A stretch of 64,000 nucleotides of DNA. Origin: Pseudomonadota bacterium (lineage in GTDB: Bacteria; Pseudomonadota; Gammaproteobacteria; Pseudomonadales; Pseudohongiellaceae). Shown here in pieces: positions 56,974 through 64,000 of the stretch. The stretch spans positions 124,001 through 188,000 of the forward strand of contig JAQBSZ010000002.1 in NCBI GenBank assembly GCA_027623555.1, in the 5' to 3' direction. Positions within the stretch are counted from its first letter, which is position 1, and each line of letters begins with the position of its first letter. A model generated the notes under the pieces. The model worked only from the letters and a program-made list of their open reading frames with translations. It made no database searches and was not told the DNA's origin. The position numbers and the translations under genes were made by a program.

Positions 56974-58026
56974 ATGATTATCATGCAACAAATACGTGTA
57001 AGGAGTTTACTAACTCTGCTTTGCGGTCTTCTTACTGCACCTCTGCATGGCGCCGAGGGACAGTTCTATGTTGTGCCTGGACTGCAGAATATCAATTTCG
57101 ATAACAGCACCGGGCTCGATACTGAATGGGGCCCTGATATTGGCTTCGGATATGATCTGTCAGAGCGCATCAGTCTGGAATTTAACACCTTCGATCTGGA
57201 CCCGGATAACAAGATGAATAAGGGTGTGGATATTGACCATTGGCGCTTTGATATACTCTACGACTTGGGCCAATCGTCTGGAAATGTCCAACCCTTTGTG
57301 GTGGGTGGGCTGGGCCATTTCAACTTCGCCGGCGAAAACGACACAGGGTTTGATTTCGGCGCTGGAATCAAAGTCGATCTTCCCGGAAATTTTGAATGGC
57401 GAACGGCTGTTCGTACCTTTACCTACTTCAATCGGAATACTGGGGACAGGGACTATGGAATCGATACCGGCCTGGTCTACTATTTCGGCGGCACTGAAAG
57501 ACCGCGACCGGTTGAAACTGCTGCGACTCCACAACCCGCTCCAGCTCCAGCTCCCGTCGATTCAGACCGCGATGGTGTTCCTGATGACAGGGATGCCTGC
57601 CCGGATACGCCACGCAACTACGCCGTTGACGAACGCGGCTGCCCGATACCCGCCGAAGAAATTGCACGGGTAGAATTACTGGTCAATTTTGACTTCGACC
57701 GCTCCGAGGTGAAGCCAGAGTACTTCAGTGAGATCGAAAGAGTTGCTGCCTTCATGAGCCAGTACCCGGATGTCATCGTTGAACTGGAAGGTCATACTGA
57801 CAGTGTTGGCACTGATGCCTACAACCTTGGTCTATCAGATCGGCGTGCGAATGCCGTGAGGCAGGTCATGATTGGTCAATTCAATGTGCAGGCGAGTCAT
57901 ATCTCTGCTGTTGGTTATGGAGAATCTCAGCCAGTTGCCGGTAATGATTCCAGTGCTGGACGCGCACAGAATCGACGCGTCATTACTGTAATAATCAAGA
58001 CGTTACAGAACTACCGACCTCGCTAA
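56974..58026 (+). CDS. OmpA-family outer membrane protein
   Basis: The 350-residue protein has a signal peptide (MQQIRVRSLLTLLCGLLTAPLHGA), an eight-stranded barrel-type N-terminal domain (about 25-205, ending YYFGG), a Pro/Ala-rich hinge, a thrombospondin type-3-like calcium loop (DSDRDGVPDDRDACPDTP), and the OmpA C-terminal peptidoglycan-binding domain with the VELEGHTDSVGTDAYNLGLS and RRAN motifs. I use ATG 56974 because GGAGA lies seven bases upstream; an earlier GTG-type frame start at 56875 would put 33 residues before the signal peptide. It is likely an envelope anchor. Confidence 0.9.
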   Translation: MIIMQQIRVRSLLTLLCGLLTAPLHGAEGQFYVVPGLQNINFDNSTGLDTEWGPDIGFGYDLSERISLEFNTFDLDPDNKMNKGVDIDHWRFDILYDLGQSSGNVQPFVVGGLGHFNFAGENDTGFDFGAGIKVDLPGNFEWRTAVRTFTYFNRNTGDRDYGIDTGLVYYFGGTERPRPVETAATPQPAPAPAPVDSDRDGVPDDRDACPDTPRNYAVDERGCPIPAEEIARVELLVNFDFDRSEVKPEYFSEIERVAAFMSQYPDVIVELEGHTDSVGTDAYNLGLSDRRANAVRQVMIGQFNVQASHISAVGYGESQPVAGNDSSAGRAQNRRVITVIIKTLQNYRPR

Positions 58027-58376
58027 GTTTTACCTGGTTCCGCAGCAAGCCCTGTATCTGGGCTTGCTGTCACACCATGCTTGTGAAGCCTCTGATCATA
58101 TCTGATCAGAGGCTCTTTAGTTCCAAGCCCTGCAATTATCGTCACTGACCTCTGTAGGGAATTCCTGGAGAACTGCCACACCAGCCCGCCGCAGCCGCTT
58201 CTTCGCTGGCGGGAAGCCGAGTAATGATGGCCGAGTTTTTTCTGCCGCCATTGGTCCTGGATGAAGCATAGAAGTCAGATTATTCGCAATCTCCAAATCA
58301 GCAGCTATACTTGATTGCTCTGGGAGGTTTTAGCTGCCGGTATCCCAGGTTCACTCATAGAGATCAGGGAAGACTC
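58027..58376. other. Intergenic region before rpoS
   Basis: This 350-base gap holds the terminator of the OmpA-like gene (58088-58118) and no recognised gene. The half next to rpoS probably carries its promoter, but no convincing -35/-10 pair could be picked. A TTG/GTG choice for the rpoS start lies at its right end. Confidence 0.5.
58088..58118 (+). terminator. Intrinsic terminator after the OmpA-family gene
   Basis: GCCTCTGATCA and TGATCAGAGGC form an 11-base perfect stem with a four-base TATC loop, followed by a T-rich TCTTTA tail. The tail is not a pure T-run, so efficiency may be moderate. Confidence 0.6.
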
Positions 58377-59327
58377 GTGATTGGATCCTTTTCACAAGCT
58401 GCAACAGGCCTGTCGTCATTCGATACGCGAGCTTCCGCCCCGCGCTCAACAAGTCCCCTGAATACGTCGAATCTTGCTAATGCAGAGCAGCTCCCCGATT
58501 CAACCCGCCTTTACCTCAAGGAAATTGGCTCTGCGCCATTATTGAGCGCTGAAGAAGAAGTCTATGTTGCGCGCAAAGTCGTGCAGGGTGACGAAGCCAG
58601 CCGTCAGCGCATGATCGAGAGCAATCTGCGGCTCGTGGTAAAGATTTCCAGGCGTTATCTGCATCGTGGCCTGGCATTGTTGGATCTCATTGAAGAAGGC
58701 AACCTTGGCCTGATTCACGCCGTGGAGAAATTCGATCCCGAGAGGGGTTTTCGTTTTTCAACCTACGCTACCTGGTGGATTCGGCAGAGTATCGAGCGCG
58801 GCCTGATGAACCAGACTCGCACCGTTCGTATACCGGTGCATGTGGTGAAAGAGATGAACCGATATCGGCGAGTGAAACGGGAAATATTCTGTTCATTGGC
58901 AAAGGAACCCAGCATTGAAGATATTGCCCGCTGGGTGCGAAAACCGGTTGCAGAGGTGAAGCAGGTGGTGGCATTGAATAACAAGGAATGCTCAGCAGAT
59001 GCACCGATCGCAGCGCATATTGATAAACCACTGCTTGAAAACCTGGTGGCTGAAAATCTCCGCAAGCCTGATGAACTGGTCCGCATTGCGGAATTCAATG
59101 AAGTGTTGGAGGGCTGTCTCGGGGAATTGAGCGCCAGACAGAAGGAAGTCCTGTGTCGCCGTTTCGGATTACATGGCTATGACAGTGATACCCTGGAAAA
59201 TGTTGGCAAGGAAATAGGACTTACCAGGGAAAGAGTCAGACAGATTCAGATCGAAGCACTCCGGCAGCTTAAGCTCATCATGGGGCGGGACGGCGTACAG
59301 CGCGAGGAAATTGCCGACTTCGCCTAG
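58377..59327 (+). CDS. rpoS: RNA polymerase sigma factor RpoS
   Basis: The protein is about 316 residues from GTG 58377, which has AGGGA six bases upstream; the open frame extends to TTG 58311. Conserved regions: 1.2 ([21 protein letters not shown]), 2 ([25 protein letters not shown] with [11 protein letters not shown]), 3 ([16 protein letters not shown]) and 4 ([17 protein letters not shown] and [14 protein letters not shown]). The pattern is RpoS rather than RpoD: a short N-terminus and the [12 protein letters not shown] segment. It is the general stress and stationary phase sigma factor. No nlpD is upstream. Confidence 0.92.
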   Translation: MIGSFSQAATGLSSFDTRASAPRSTSPLNTSNLANAEQLPDSTRLYLKEIGSAPLLSAEEEVYVARKVVQGDEASRQRMIESNLRLVVKISRRYLHRGLALLDLIEEGNLGLIHAVEKFDPERGFRFSTYATWWIRQSIERGLMNQTRTVRIPVHVVKEMNRYRRVKREIFCSLAKEPSIEDIARWVRKPVAEVKQVVALNNKECSADAPIAAHIDKPLLENLVAENLRKPDELVRIAEFNEVLEGCLGELSARQKEVLCRRFGLHGYDSDTLENVGKEIGLTRERVRQIQIEALRQLKLIMGRDGVQREEIADFA

Positions 59328-59653
59328 GGAGCCTCTGAACAAGTAGTTGGCCGCTCCGCCTTCCAGCCAGTTTCGCTCTCCAGGCTGCCTGGATTTCCAG
59401 ACCCGAAAAGAAGCCCTCTCTCCATTGCCAGATCCATTTCCAGATCCGCCTAATTCGCCCACTGTGATGAAATTGATTGGTGTTCTTGATTGGCGTTCTT
59501 GATTGATAGCAGGGGGGTGCTTTATTCTCTCTGCCCGATATGCAGGCTTGTCGATCTTTCGAGTTGCCACAGCAGCACCTGGCTACGCGAACGTTCTCAC
59601 GATGTTACAGGTGAGAAGCTGGCGAGAATCTTACGGAATTAGAGGGCTTTGTT
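59328..59653. other. Intergenic region with short 13-bp tandem repeat
   Basis: This 326-base gap between rpoS and the CoA-transferase gene contains two and a half copies of TTGATTGGYGTTC (59473-59506). No gene, terminator or promoter could be assigned with confidence. A minus-strand open frame across it has no coding support. Confidence 0.5.
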
Positions 59654-60859
59654 TTGCAAATCAAATCGAATGAGGGTGCGCTTGGCGGTAAATTGATAAT
59701 CGATCTATCGCGGGTGCTGGGTGGACCCTACTGCACCCAGATACTGGGAGACCATGGTGCGGAGATCGTCAAGATCGAGCCACCTTCAGGTGATGAGACG
59801 CGAGACTGGGGTCCGCCTTTCCATGAAGGAGATTCTGCCTATTTCATTGGCGTGAACCGGAACAAGCGTTCTATGGGCCTGGACCTTACCAGGGATGCAG
59901 GCCGAGCCGTGCTGCTGCGCCTGCTGGAAAAAGCCGACGTGCTGATCGAGAACTTTAAACCAGGCACCATGGAGAAGTGGGGACTCGGTTATCAGGAGGT
60001 ATTGAAAGACAAATTCCCTGCACTAATCCATTGTCGAATCAGCGGCTTCGGTAGTGATGGTCCCTGGGGCGGGTTTCCCGGCTATGACGCTATTATCCAG
60101 GCCATGGCTGGGTGGTTCAGTATCAACGGTGAAGCGGGCAGCAACCCCACGCGCCTGGGTCTGGCCGCCGTGGACATGGGGACTGGTCTGTATTCAGCGA
60201 TCGCAGTGCTCATGGCACTGGCAGAAAGAGAGAAATCCGGTGCCGGTCAGTACCTGGATATGACACTGTATGACTGTGCAGTCTCTCTGATGCATCCGCA
60301 CATACCCAACTATAATTTTTCCGGGAAAATCCCGGGCCCTACCGGCAATGCCCATCCTAATATCAGCCCTTATGACACATTCCGTACCAGGACAGTGGAT
60401 ATTTTCATCGGTGCCGGCAACAATCGGGCCTGGGCAAAACTGTGCCAGGCACTTGGCAGAACCGAGCTTATCGACGATGCCCGGTTCGTGAACAATATCG
60501 ATCGGGTCAATAATCGCGGGGCATTAAAAGACGAGATCGAGGCCAGTTTGCAACAGATCGATGGCCATGAAATCTGCGCTACGCTTGCCAGGGCAGGATT
60601 GGCAGTAGGTCCGATTCATAATACGCAGCAGGTGGTAGATCATCCTCATACCCATCACCGCGGCATGAGCGTAGAGCAGGACTGGTACAAGATGACCGGC
60701 ACCCCTATCAAGTTTTCCAGGACCCCCGGCGCTATTCGCCACCTGCCGCCCAAGTACGGTGAGCACAGCGAGGAATTACTCAGAGAATTCGGTTTCGAAG
60801 ACGCCGAAATCACTCGGCTGCTGGCAGAGAAAACCCTACTGAACACCCGCCAGGACTGA
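59654..60859 (+). CDS. CaiB/BaiF family CoA-transferase
   Basis: The 401-residue protein is a class III CoA-transferase, which moves CoA between acyl groups through a covalent Asp-CoA intermediate. Motifs: LIIDLSRVLGGPYCTQILGDHGAEIVKIE at the N-terminus, RNKRSMGLDL, FKPGTMEKWGLGY, and the catalytic-region VDMGTGLYSAIA. C-terminal HRGMSVEQ is also typical. Start is TTG 59654 after GAGGG. The substrate (formyl, carnitine, benzylsuccinate or dicarboxylate) is unknown; note the oxalate-CoA-ligase-like gene elsewhere in the window. It is monocistronic. Confidence 0.87.
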   Translation: MQIKSNEGALGGKLIIDLSRVLGGPYCTQILGDHGAEIVKIEPPSGDETRDWGPPFHEGDSAYFIGVNRNKRSMGLDLTRDAGRAVLLRLLEKADVLIENFKPGTMEKWGLGYQEVLKDKFPALIHCRISGFGSDGPWGGFPGYDAIIQAMAGWFSINGEAGSNPTRLGLAAVDMGTGLYSAIAVLMALAEREKSGAGQYLDMTLYDCAVSLMHPHIPNYNFSGKIPGPTGNAHPNISPYDTFRTRTVDIFIGAGNNRAWAKLCQALGRTELIDDARFVNNIDRVNNRGALKDEIEASLQQIDGHEICATLARAGLAVGPIHNTQQVVDHPHTHHRGMSVEQDWYKMTGTPIKFSRTPGAIRHLPPKYGEHSEELLREFGFEDAEITRLLAEKTLLNTRQD

Positions 60860-60935
60860 AGTAGGTAATCCTCTTTCTGCCATTTCTAAGAAATAGCTTT
60901 ACTTATCAATAAGATATAGGAAGCGCAATTATTTC

Positions 60936-60963
60936 TTGTGTTATGCTGATATAGTGTTATAGT
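60936..60963 (+). promoter_or_regulatory. Putative promoter of the GntR/ABC operon
   Basis: TTGTGT (60936-60941) and TATAGT (60958-60963) are separated by 16 bases, plausible -35 and -10 elements. The -10 is inside the palindromic operator at 60951-60978, so a bound repressor would cover the promoter. Confidence 0.55.
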
Positions 60964-60978
60964 TAACTACAACACTAT
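60951..60978. promoter_or_regulatory. Palindromic operator of the YtrA-type GntR regulator
   Basis: ATAGTGTTATAGTTAACTACAACACTAT is a 28-base inverted repeat: ATAGTGTT and AACACTAT arms around the perfect AGTTAACT centre. It is 22 bases upstream of the GntR-family gene and overlaps the -10 box, a position typical of autorepression by YtrA-subfamily regulators. Confidence 0.7.
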
Positions 60979-60999
60979 AGGGGTAACGAGACCTGCACA

Positions 61000-61356
61000 G
61001 TGGAAATAACCTGGAATAACAAAGAACCGATCTACCTGCAGCTGCGGGATCGACTGGTGGAGTTGATTATGGATGGCCTTGTTTTGGAAGGCGATGCTCT
61101 ACCTTCGGTTCGGCAAATTTCCAGCGAACAGCGTATTAATCCCATCACCGTATCGAAGGCATTTCAGATACTGGTTGATGAAGAACTTGTTGAAAAAAGA
61201 CGGGGGCTTGGAATGTATGTGGTTACTGGAGCGAAAGACAAACTTGCCAAACAGGAAAAAGCTAAATTTCTTGAGGAAGAATGGCCACAAATTGCAGAAC
61301 GAATTGAAAGATTGGGGCTGGGAATTGATGACCTCCTTGGCGGCGCAAAGAGTTGA
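61000..61356 (+). CDS. GntR family transcriptional regulator, YtrA subfamily
   Basis: The 118-residue regulator has a GntR winged helix-turn-helix (about 8-75, GDALPSVRQISSEQRINPITVSKAF) and only a short C-terminal tail, which fits the YtrA subfamily that regulates ABC transporter operons. Start GTG 61000. The palindromic operator sits immediately upstream. The ABC ATPase gene follows 26 bp after its stop, so it controls its own operon. Inducer unknown; YtrA homologs respond to cell wall-active compounds or phosphate-like stress. Confidence 0.85.
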   Translation: MEITWNNKEPIYLQLRDRLVELIMDGLVLEGDALPSVRQISSEQRINPITVSKAFQILVDEELVEKRRGLGMYVVTGAKDKLAKQEKAKFLEEEWPQIAERIERLGLGIDDLLGGAKS

Positions 61357-61382
61357 ACGTGCCAGGATCATAGGAATCGAGA

Positions 61383-62243
61383 ATGAATAACATCGTAGAA
61401 GCGAAAGGACTGGTCAAGAGCTATGGAAGTTTTCGGGCGCTCGACGGTGTTGACCTTTCCATCCCAACCGGAGCGATCACTGGCTTAATCGGACCGAATG
61501 GTGCGGGCAAAACTACTACGCTGAAGGCACTGATCGGTCTGTGTGATGTCGAGGGCGAATTGAATGTTGCCGGCAGAGATCCTCGCGAGTCAAGGCACAA
61601 ACTGATGGAAGATGTCTGTTTCATTGCCGACGTGGGGATACTGCCGAAGTGGTTGAAAGTCTCTCAGGTAATTGACTATGTCGAAGCAGTGCATCCGAAA
61701 TTTCATCGCACGCGTGCTGAGAAATTCCTCAGCACGACCGAGATACCAGCCAACAAACGTATCAAGGAACTCTCCAAGGGCATGGTTACCCAGTTACACC
61801 TGGCCCTGGTGATGGCAATCGATGTGAAATTGCTGGTGCTCGACGAACCTACCATCGGTCTGGATATCATCTATCGCAAGGAATTTTATGATCGGCTACT
61901 GAACGAATACTACGATGACAACTGCACCATCATTATCAGTACCCACCAGGTAGAAGAGGTCGAAACGCTGCTGTCCCAGTTGCTATTCATCTGCAAGGGA
62001 AAGATCGTGCTGGATACCCTCATGAATGATCTGCCGAATACCTTCACCGAGGTCATTGTCGAGCCCCAGAATATTGAGAAGGCGAATCACTTGAATCCAA
62101 TTCACATTCGCGAGTTGCTCGGCAAGAAGTGTTATACGTTCGAATCCGTGGCAAGAACCGAGCTGGAGCAGTTGGGCGAGTGTCTTACACCGACCGTAGC
62201 CGATCTGTTTGTTGCGAAGATGAAGGAGACCAGGCATGGATAA
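61383..62243 (+). CDS. ABC transporter ATP-binding protein
   Basis: The 286-residue ATPase has Walker A GPNGAGKTT (37-45), Q loop near 80, the signature ELSKGMVTQL (a common variant of LSGGQ in this subfamily), Walker B LLVLDEPTIGLD and the H-loop STHQ. It powers the membrane partner encoded next, whose start overlaps its end by eight bases. With the YtrA-type regulator upstream it forms a typical YtrABC-like operon, probably exporting a compound or responding to envelope stress. Confidence 0.9.
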   Translation: MNNIVEAKGLVKSYGSFRALDGVDLSIPTGAITGLIGPNGAGKTTTLKALIGLCDVEGELNVAGRDPRESRHKLMEDVCFIADVGILPKWLKVSQVIDYVEAVHPKFHRTRAEKFLSTTEIPANKRIKELSKGMVTQLHLALVMAIDVKLLVLDEPTIGLDIIYRKEFYDRLLNEYYDDNCTIIISTHQVEEVETLLSQLLFICKGKIVLDTLMNDLPNTFTEVIVEPQNIEKANHLNPIHIRELLGKKCYTFESVARTELEQLGECLTPTVADLFVAKMKETRHG

Positions 62244-63087
62244 GTTTTTATTTGGTCAATTTCAGGGCTTGTTAAAGCGTGAAGTTCTGGAGCACCGGAA
62301 TTTGTTTATCTGGGCTCCTGTTATCCTGGGTCTGCTGATATTCATGATCGACTTTCTGGTCATCTCATCCCTGGATGAGGACGCCAAGATTTCCTTCATT
62401 GAAAACCTTGCTCGCTTCTTTGCTGGAGGCTCTCCGCTTGAGATGGCGCCCGCGTTCGTGTTTCCAACGCTGCCATTTCTGGGGATTCTCTATATTTGTG
62501 CAATTCTCTACCTGACGAATACCTTGTATCAGGACCGAAGAGAACTCAGCGTGCTGTTCTGGCAATCGATGCCTGTATCAAATTTCCAGACCGTGCTATC
62601 AAAATTGGTGGCTATTATGCTGATAGCCCCGATTTTTTATGTGGCGGTAATTTTTGCCCTGTATGTGATTGGAATACTCTGGTTGATTATTTCCGGGCTT
62701 AGTTACGATATTGATGTTGCCGGGCTGGGTTACATGTTTCTCACCGCGACCCTGAGTCTGCCAATTGTTTACCTGTTCACGGTGACCAGTGCCCTGTGGT
62801 TGTTGCCATTTATCGGTTGGCTCCTGTTGTTTTCAGCCTTCGCAAATCGTACTCCCTTATTATGGGCGATTGGCGCCCTGGCACTCATACTGTTCCTGGA
62901 AGGATTCATCTTCAGAACCCAGTTCATATCGAACTGGATTGAGACCCGTTCTGACATCGACAATTTCCTGATTGTCGATTATGGGGGGGTCTTCGATCGG
63001 CTGTTCAGCTACGACATGCTGATCGGACTGGTGGTCGGTTCGATCTTTATTTGTGGTTCTGTCTATATGCGTCGCTTCGTCGACTAA
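62236..63087 (+). CDS. ABC transporter permease, 6-helix type
   Basis: The 283-residue protein has about six hydrophobic helices and no periplasmic domain of note; the first part is DKFLFGQFQGLLKREVLEHRNLFIW, an amphipathic start before helix 1 as in ABC-2 type exporters. It begins eight bases inside the ATPase end and lies 53 bp before a small membrane protein. It is probably the membrane half of the transporter; cargo unknown. Confidence 0.8.
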   Translation: MDKFLFGQFQGLLKREVLEHRNLFIWAPVILGLLIFMIDFLVISSLDEDAKISFIENLARFFAGGSPLEMAPAFVFPTLPFLGILYICAILYLTNTLYQDRRELSVLFWQSMPVSNFQTVLSKLVAIMLIAPIFYVAVIFALYVIGILWLIISGLSYDIDVAGLGYMFLTATLSLPIVYLFTVTSALWLLPFIGWLLLFSAFANRTPLLWAIGALALILFLEGFIFRTQFISNWIETRSDIDNFLIVDYGGVFDRLFSYDMLIGLVVGSIFICGSVYMRRFVD

Positions 63088-63139
63088 CAGCCGCAGAATG
63101 AGAGAGAACCTGCGAGAAAAATACTGTGAGTGAGATCTG

Positions 63140-63340
63140 ATGAGAGAATTAATAAAAGGCAAGATACTGAAAAACCGCTACACCCTGTTACTCACTGTGT
63201 TGAGTGCTTACATAGCAGTGGTAGTCATTGAAGGCGCGATTACCGGGCGGGCTCCAGACTGGCTTCGGTTTGATAATTCCCTGTTTACTCTGGATCTGCG
63301 GGATCTCGATGAACTGAGTGAAATCGATTTCGACTTCTAA
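63140..63340 (+). CDS. Small single-span membrane protein of the transporter operon
   Basis: The 66-residue product has a cytoplasmic Lys/Arg start (MRELIKGKILKNRY), one membrane helix (about 15-32, LLLTVLSAYIAVVVIEGA) and an acidic tail rich in Asp and Glu ending DELSEIDFDF. GTGAG lies before ATG 63140. The family is not recognised, but it follows the permease by 53 bp on the same strand and is likely part of that operon, perhaps an accessory subunit. Confidence 0.65.
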   Translation: MRELIKGKILKNRYTLLLTVLSAYIAVVVIEGAITGRAPDWLRFDNSLFTLDLRDLDELSEIDFDF

Positions 63341-63398
63341 ATACTGACTGGCAGGACTGGCAGAACTGATACGATTGAGAGACAACTTATAAAACCAG

Positions 63399-63427
63399 TT
63401 GACACCGAATATCGATTCCAATACAGT
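63399..63427 (+). promoter_or_regulatory. Promoter of the GNAT gene leader
   Basis: TTGACA (63399-63404) and TACAGT (63422-63427) with an ideal 17-base spacer; the -35 is perfect consensus and the -10 matches four of six. Transcription would begin near 63434, upstream of the 36-codon ORF and terminator that precede the GNAT gene. Confidence 0.6.
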
Positions 63428-63480
63428 TTCGCGCTCTACGGGAATGAACCAACATCTAGTAGCATAACGAATCAAGACGA

Positions 63481-63591
63481 ATGATTACTACCGTACACAG
63501 CAATACTCTGGATCAGGCAGCAATATTAAGTGCAGCGGCCCGTCGTGCAGCGCGCGCGAGAATTACTCGCTCTGGAGAACTGTGGTTTTAA
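63481..63591 (+). CDS. 36-codon ORF in the leader of the GNAT gene, possible leader peptide
   Basis: ATG 63481 to TAA 63591 reads MITTVHSNTLDQAAILSAAA, then an Arg-rich middle RRAARARITRSGELWF. A weak AAGACG precedes it. It lies between a promoter (63399-63427) and an intrinsic terminator (63618-63654), with the acetyltransferase gene after. Seven Arg among 16 residues, and the trailing Trp, are the kinds of codons that pace ribosomes in attenuators, but no pattern of one amino acid dominates. I infer a regulatory leader rather than a functional small protein. Confidence 0.45.
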   Translation: MITTVHSNTLDQAAILSAAARRAARARITRSGELWF

Positions 63592-63617
63592 TTAGTTAAC
63601 AAAACGAATTAGCAAAA

Positions 63618-63654
63618 AACCTCTAAGTGTCTCCGACCTTAGGGGTTTTTTTTT
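63618..63654 (+). terminator. Intrinsic terminator between leader ORF and GNAT gene
   Basis: AACCTCTAAG and CTTAGGGGTT pair over 10 bases (one T-G wobble) with a 10-base loop, followed by a run of nine T. It is 27 bases after the leader ORF stop and 14 bases before the GNAT start, so termination here would prevent most acetyltransferase expression unless relieved. Confidence 0.8.
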
Positions 63655-63668
63655 GCCACAAGGAAATA

Positions 63669-64000
63669 ATGATGAGGATTGCCGAGATTGAACTCGCCAC
63701 GCGTAGTTCCTGGCCTGCGCTGGAAGAGCTGGAATGCCCTGTCGGGATTCTTCGTTATGCGGCGGGTGTTACTCGCCGCACAAATTCGATGACACCCTCG
63801 AGTGATCCGAATCTGTGTCCTGCCGAACTCATCGAAATCACGGAAGCGTTCTTCCGACAGAAAAATCTACCCCCAATAGTACGCGTCATCGCTGGCTCCC
63901 GGGCGGACAATATTCGCTTGAGTGTGCTCGATCAACGCCTGGAAGATTCCAGTTATAGCCTGGCAAGCCCAACCAGGGTGATGACCTTGCAGCTTGCAGA
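63669..64000 (+). CDS. GNAT-family N-acetyltransferase, cut by window edge
   Basis: Reading from ATG 63669 (AAGGA just upstream; ATG 63672 also possible) gives 110 residues before the edge. The start MMRIAEIELATRSSWPALEELECPVGILRYAAGVTRRTNSM resembles the N-terminal domain of FR47/GNAT-type acetyltransferases with the WPALE and GxTRRxNS motifs. The acetyl-CoA-binding motif A would be further downstream, outside the window. Substrate unknown. It is preceded by a terminator and leader ORF. Confidence 0.65.
   Translation, partial: MMRIAEIELATRSSWPALEELECPVGILRYAAGVTRRTNSMTPSSDPNLCPAELIEITEAFFRQKNLPPIVRVIAGSRADNIRLSVLDQRLEDSSYSLASPTRVMTLQLA

Noticed and set aside
1..64000. CRISPR arrays, tRNA/rRNA genes, transposases, prophage or integrases
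   Set aside because: No regularly spaced repeats of CRISPR type, no cloverleaf-like tRNA ends and no transposase or integrase motifs were found.

Overview
The window reads as one contiguous stretch of a chromosome from a Gram-negative bacterium, most likely a marine or aquatic gammaproteobacterium. Supporting genes are rpoS, ppk1 with a tail-to-tail ppx, feoAB-bfd-bfr, an MshM/ExeA-type ATPase, a sodium-pumping oxaloacetate decarboxylase (oadGAB), a 7TMR-DISM histidine kinase, a PhoR-type kinase, and many outer-membrane proteins (TonB receptor, porin, OmpA-like). Genus cannot be fixed from sequence alone. I see no insertion sequence, phage, plasmid, CRISPR array, rRNA or tRNA. Gene density is high and both strands are used in short operons.

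Layout. 0-5.5 kb: edge of a VCBS-type secreted protein gene, a secreted pectinacetylesterase-like hydrolase, a DUF1631 protein, and a secreted PqaA-like protein whose frame touches the DUF1631 stop. 5.9-9.8 kb: a secreted c-type cytochrome-like protein (DUF1592/1588 type) paired with a Tat-exported DUF1501 protein. 9.8-13.5 kb: HELAH metalloprotease-like protein, PilZ protein, MltB-type transglycosylase, heme A synthase. 13.5-19.3 kb: a carboxypeptidase-regulatory/heme/propeller protein divergent from a TonB-dependent receptor, then a saccharopine-dehydrogenase-like reductase. 19.4-24.5 kb: a divergent metabolic cluster (atypical Nramp transporter and oxalate-CoA-ligase-like enzyme on one side, ketopantoate-reductase-like and fumarylacetoacetase-like enzymes on the other). 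25-28.7 kb: a membrane-anchored AraC regulator, a three-gene membrane operon behind a structured leader, a terminator, a 14-bp tandem repeat and a NIPSNAP protein. 28.9-35.2 kb: TPR-like protein, oadGAB, PhoH. 35.2-41.8 kb: cysE, MshM-like ATPase, a response regulator and DISM sensor kinase, and a tandem NTF2-like secreted protein. 41.8-47.1 kb: GT39 membrane glycosyltransferase and the iron block feoB-feoA / bfd / bfr with a Fur box between feoA and bfd. 47.3-55.3 kb: ppx and ppk1 (convergent), a Pho-box promoter, a porin, an octaheme cytochrome and a beta-barrel protein. 55.4-58 kb: phoR carrying two disabling lesions, and an OmpA-family protein. 58.4-63.3 kb: rpoS, a CaiB/BaiF CoA-transferase, and a YtrA-type GntR/ABC transporter operon with a palindromic operator. 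63.4-64 kb: a promoter, a 36-codon ORF and an intrinsic terminator ahead of a GNAT acetyltransferase gene cut by the window edge, an arrangement that looks like a transcription attenuator.

Themes that link genes: phosphate and polyphosphate (Pho box, ppk1, ppx, broken phoR, porin); iron (Fur box, Feo transport, Bfd/Bfr storage and release); periplasmic and outer-membrane redox (three heme c proteins, heme A synthase, porin/barrel partners); and CoA-linked organic acid metabolism (oxalate-CoA-ligase-like, CaiB/BaiF, fumarylacetoacetase-like, OadGAB). The strongest candidates for something undescribed are the attenuator-like leader at the right edge, the Pho-box/porin/octaheme region beside a decayed phoR, the structured leader of the DUF6644-like membrane operon, and the cluster containing a non-canonical Nramp protein.
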